In this document: positions 61,596 through 64,000 of the stretch, piece after piece | How positions within the stretch are numbered: position 1 is the first letter of the stretch | Layout: every line of letters begins with the position of its first letter | Source: Malurus cyaneus samueli | Lineage: Eukaryota > Chordata > Aves > Passeriformes > Maluridae | Assembly: GCA_009741485.1 (NCBI GenBank) | Contig: CM019229.1 | Location: forward strand, 3,519,817-3,583,816 | Length of the DNA: 64,000 nt | Reading direction: 5' to 3' | The notes under the pieces: model-generated | Seen by the model: the letters and a program-made list of their open reading frames with translations, nothing else | Told to the model about the DNA's origin: nothing | Databases searched by the model: none | Translations under genes and position numbers: made by a program

Positions 61596-63355
61596 GGCCA
61601 TGGGCAGATATTACCTTCACTGAAGGACACTTTCTCCATTTCAAGGAGGAAAAATCCTATTTTTTGAACTGAGAAAAAAGGGATTTTACCTTTCAGAAGC
61701 ACGATCTGCCTTGCCACATCCAGGAACTCCCCCGTCCTGTGATTATTCTCCATGTGAAAACCCTGCCAGTTTGGATACATGGAAAAAACAACTCTTTCAA
61801 CGCTCACTAATCCAGAGTTTAAGTTCAAACCTTTATTTTATTTTTTTTCCACTAACCACTCCTGATTCCTTGCCACGGGTGGAGCCCAGCGAGCCCTTCC
61901 TGCTGAGCAGCCTTTGCCCTGGTCCTTTCCGTCGCTGCTGTGGGAGGTGGCACATCAGGACCAGATGAAATCACCTCCCCCATGCCAGCAAAAAAAACAA
62001 GGAATATTGAACTTTGCTGCACTGGAATTTTCTTTGGAAAAGCAAGGAGAGCACCCATAAATGTTGTGGGCTTAAAAACCGAGTCAAGGGGAGCCCCAGG
62101 TGTCTGTGACATTCCACGAGTGCTGGAAGGCTGCATCCCATCTGGGAAGTGAAAGGTGACATGAGCCCTAAACTAAAATCACTTTAAATTACTCTGAAAA
62201 TCCAAATTTATCAAAGAGAATCAGCGCTGACTCTTCCAGGGGGAAAGGTGAGCTCACATCCTCAATTCTGTGTTGAGGAGGATGGAGAGCACAGGGCACC
62301 CTCTGACACTCCTTTTTCTCAAGCTGTATTTACCCTCTGCACAATCTCCCCAGATATCCACAGCTTCTCTTGAAATCCAGGAAACTTCTCCTTGGTAAAG
62401 TAAAAATAGTTTTTGCTTTTCCTTCTCTGCCAGGAGCTGACCTGGTGGTGGCAGAACCTCTACATGAAGCAAACCATGAGCTCCTCGCTTCAGCAGAAGA
62501 AACAAAATCCACTGAGGTCACTCAGACAGCTTTAACCTCACACAACAGCAAAACACTTGAGTTTCCTAAATATTCACGTAAGATGTTATTGGTATGTGAA
62601 CTGCAAATAATTACAGCCTGAAAACAAACAGAAATTGAAGATCTGCAGGCCGAGTTTAGCAGGTCACAGGGTTTGCAGTCCAGGACGGGGCCTTGGTGGC
62701 CAGACCCAGCTACAAAAACAAGATTTTAATCAGTGCTCAAGAGGGACAAAGTGACACAGGAATCCTCACAGACCACATGAAGGATGTAAAGGAAAATACT
62801 TTGAGTAGTGAAGCTGTAAATAAGTGGAGCTTCTTGATGGCAGCACTGGCAGAAAAATTAACAAAAACAGAACAAACCCAAGAACACAAAAAAATCAAAT
62901 TAAAAAAAAAAATCCCCCCTCCAAAAAAAGCCAACCCCAAAGAACATCACCACAAAGCTCCCAAGCACAGGTCACTGGAAAATGTGACCATTCCGTTGCA
63001 TCAGACCTTCTGGCTGGAAAAATGGAATTTATTGAGACCTGATGATAGAAGTGATTAAACATAATAATCTCCCTCCTTGTAGATGATAAACTATTGAAAT
63101 CAAGGCATCTCCAGTCCACATTGGTAGTTATTTATATAAAAGTTGAAGATCTTAACTCCCTGAAAAGCAATTAGTTACAAAACAGTTGCATAATCAAAGC
63201 AGGGGATCTTGTATTGATTCGGGTAACAGGTTCAAAAACAGATACCTATGCCATGGAAGTGGGAGGATCTGGATGTGCCATGGGAGAGGAGAAAAAACAG
63301 AGGAGGAAAGGAAATTAAAGGCATCAGGTGAGCTGGGACACAGTGAATAGACAGG
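61596..63355. other. Unique non-coding stretch
   Basis: No gene was recognised. A short A-rich stretch lies at 62888-62932. Confidence 0.5.
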
Positions 63356-63567
63356 TTTTTTTGTTTGTTTTTTTTTTTGGTTTGTTTTTGTTTTTTGTTT
63401 GTTTGGTCTTTTTTTTTTTTTTTTATTTATTTTTGTATTTTTGTTGTTTTTTTCTCCTCTTGGGTTTTTTTTTTCTGTGTTTGTTTTTTGTTTTGTTGGT
63501 TTTTTTGCTCTTTTGTTTTGTTTTGTTTTACTGTTTTGTTTTGTTTTGTTTATTGTTCTTTTTTTCT
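63356..63567. repeat. T-rich (TTTTG)n low-complexity tract
   Basis: About 210 bp composed nearly only of T and G, with a few A and C, in irregular TTTG/TTTTG units. It is the strand complement in character of the A/C tract at 16476-16626. The Phe/Leu/Cys-rich open frames over it are artefacts of composition. Confidence 0.93.
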
Positions 63568-64000
63568 GGAATAACCCTTAAAAGATACTCTGAAGTTGAT
63601 CTGAGAAGTTTCTGCAGCTCCTCTGGGCAGGCAGCAGCTGAAAGCTCCTCTCACATGAAAAGAACATTTACAGGACTTCTTGTAAGTCCGGTGACTGGGC
63701 ATCCCCCTGCAAGTTTGGCTCTCAGTTGCAGTGGGAAGCAGCTTGCTGTGAGTATTCCCAGAAAGAAGTGAGTGGATTTACTGTCAGCATCAACCTTTCA
63801 GCTGCTATGAAATCAATAAAAATGCCCCAAACCAGAGATTTTCACCTGGAGGAGCAATCCAGGCTTTTCCTTGCCTCGTGTACATATTCAAACCACTCAC
63901 AAATCCCTGATTCTGTAGCAGCAGGAGCCTCCCAAAAGGGAGAGGTGGTGGCAAACCCATCCCCAGCATTTTTCACACGTGGCTGAACCCTCCTGCTCTG
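63568..64000. other. Unique non-coding stretch to window end
   Basis: No gene or repeat was recognised. Confidence 0.5.

Noticed and set aside
63365..63574. Phe/Leu/Cys-rich open frames over the T-rich tract
   Set aside because: These are low-complexity artefacts of a (TTTTG)n repeat.
1..64000. CRISPR arrays, operons, prokaryotic genes or a novel defence or mobile system
   Set aside because: The window carries vertebrate CR1 and LTR repeats and lacks long coding frames. The tandem repeats found are short minisatellites without spacer structure.
1..64000. tRNA, rRNA or small nuclear RNA genes
   Set aside because: I looked for tRNA B-box-like GGTTCGAATCC sequences and for familiar U6 and 5S segments and saw none. 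A covariance-model scan would be decisive.

Overview
This window looks like non-coding nuclear DNA from a bird. The main evidence is the interspersed repeat content. About 20 fragments of CR1-type LINE are present in both orientations. They carry the characteristic CR1 3' end, in which a 'GATGATCTTTAAGGTCCCTTCCAACC'-like stretch leads into short ATTCTGTGATT-type tail repeats. No Alu-, B1- or L1-like mammalian sequence was noticed. CR1 dominance also occurs in turtles and crocodilians, so 'bird, perhaps passerine' is an inference. The rest is mostly unique AT-moderate sequence with short tandem repeats and homopolymer runs. I found no convincing protein-coding exon, tRNA, rRNA or other RNA gene. 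All open frames are short (at most about 200 codons), overlap on both strands, and fall in repeats or unique sequence without recognisable domains.

Layout. 1-5.4 kb: CR1 pieces, a 33-bp minisatellite and a solo endogenous-retrovirus LTR on the minus strand (4617-5041). 5.4-15.1 kb: unique sequence with two CR1 fragments, an (AT)n tract and a CpG-rich patch. 15.1-15.6 kb: a second LTR of the same family on the plus strand, inverted relative to the first. 15.6-31.7 kb: mostly unique, with A-rich and T-rich tracts, several minus-strand CR1 fragments, and a small, very CpG-dense patch at 25.33-25.50 kb followed directly by a 20-bp minisatellite.

31.7-41.7 kb is the most unusual part. A clean stretch (about 31730-35939) ends at a run of 25 N. 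It is then repeated after the gap (35965 to about 41686) as an error-laden, insertion-rich, G/T-skewed copy. The distortion is strongest next to the gap and almost disappears by about 40.9 kb. I read this as an assembly artefact, an unpolished overlapping read or contig end joined across a gap, and not as a biological duplication. Predictions inside 35965-40860 should not be trusted.

41.7-64 kb: unique sequence again, with a CTCF-like motif at 42.41 kb, a further series of CR1 fragments (including two pieces joined tail-to-tail at 55.80 kb), several short tandem repeats and a T-rich tract near the end. The window is best described as intergenic or intronic. No genes act together here, and I see no evidence for an undescribed biological system.
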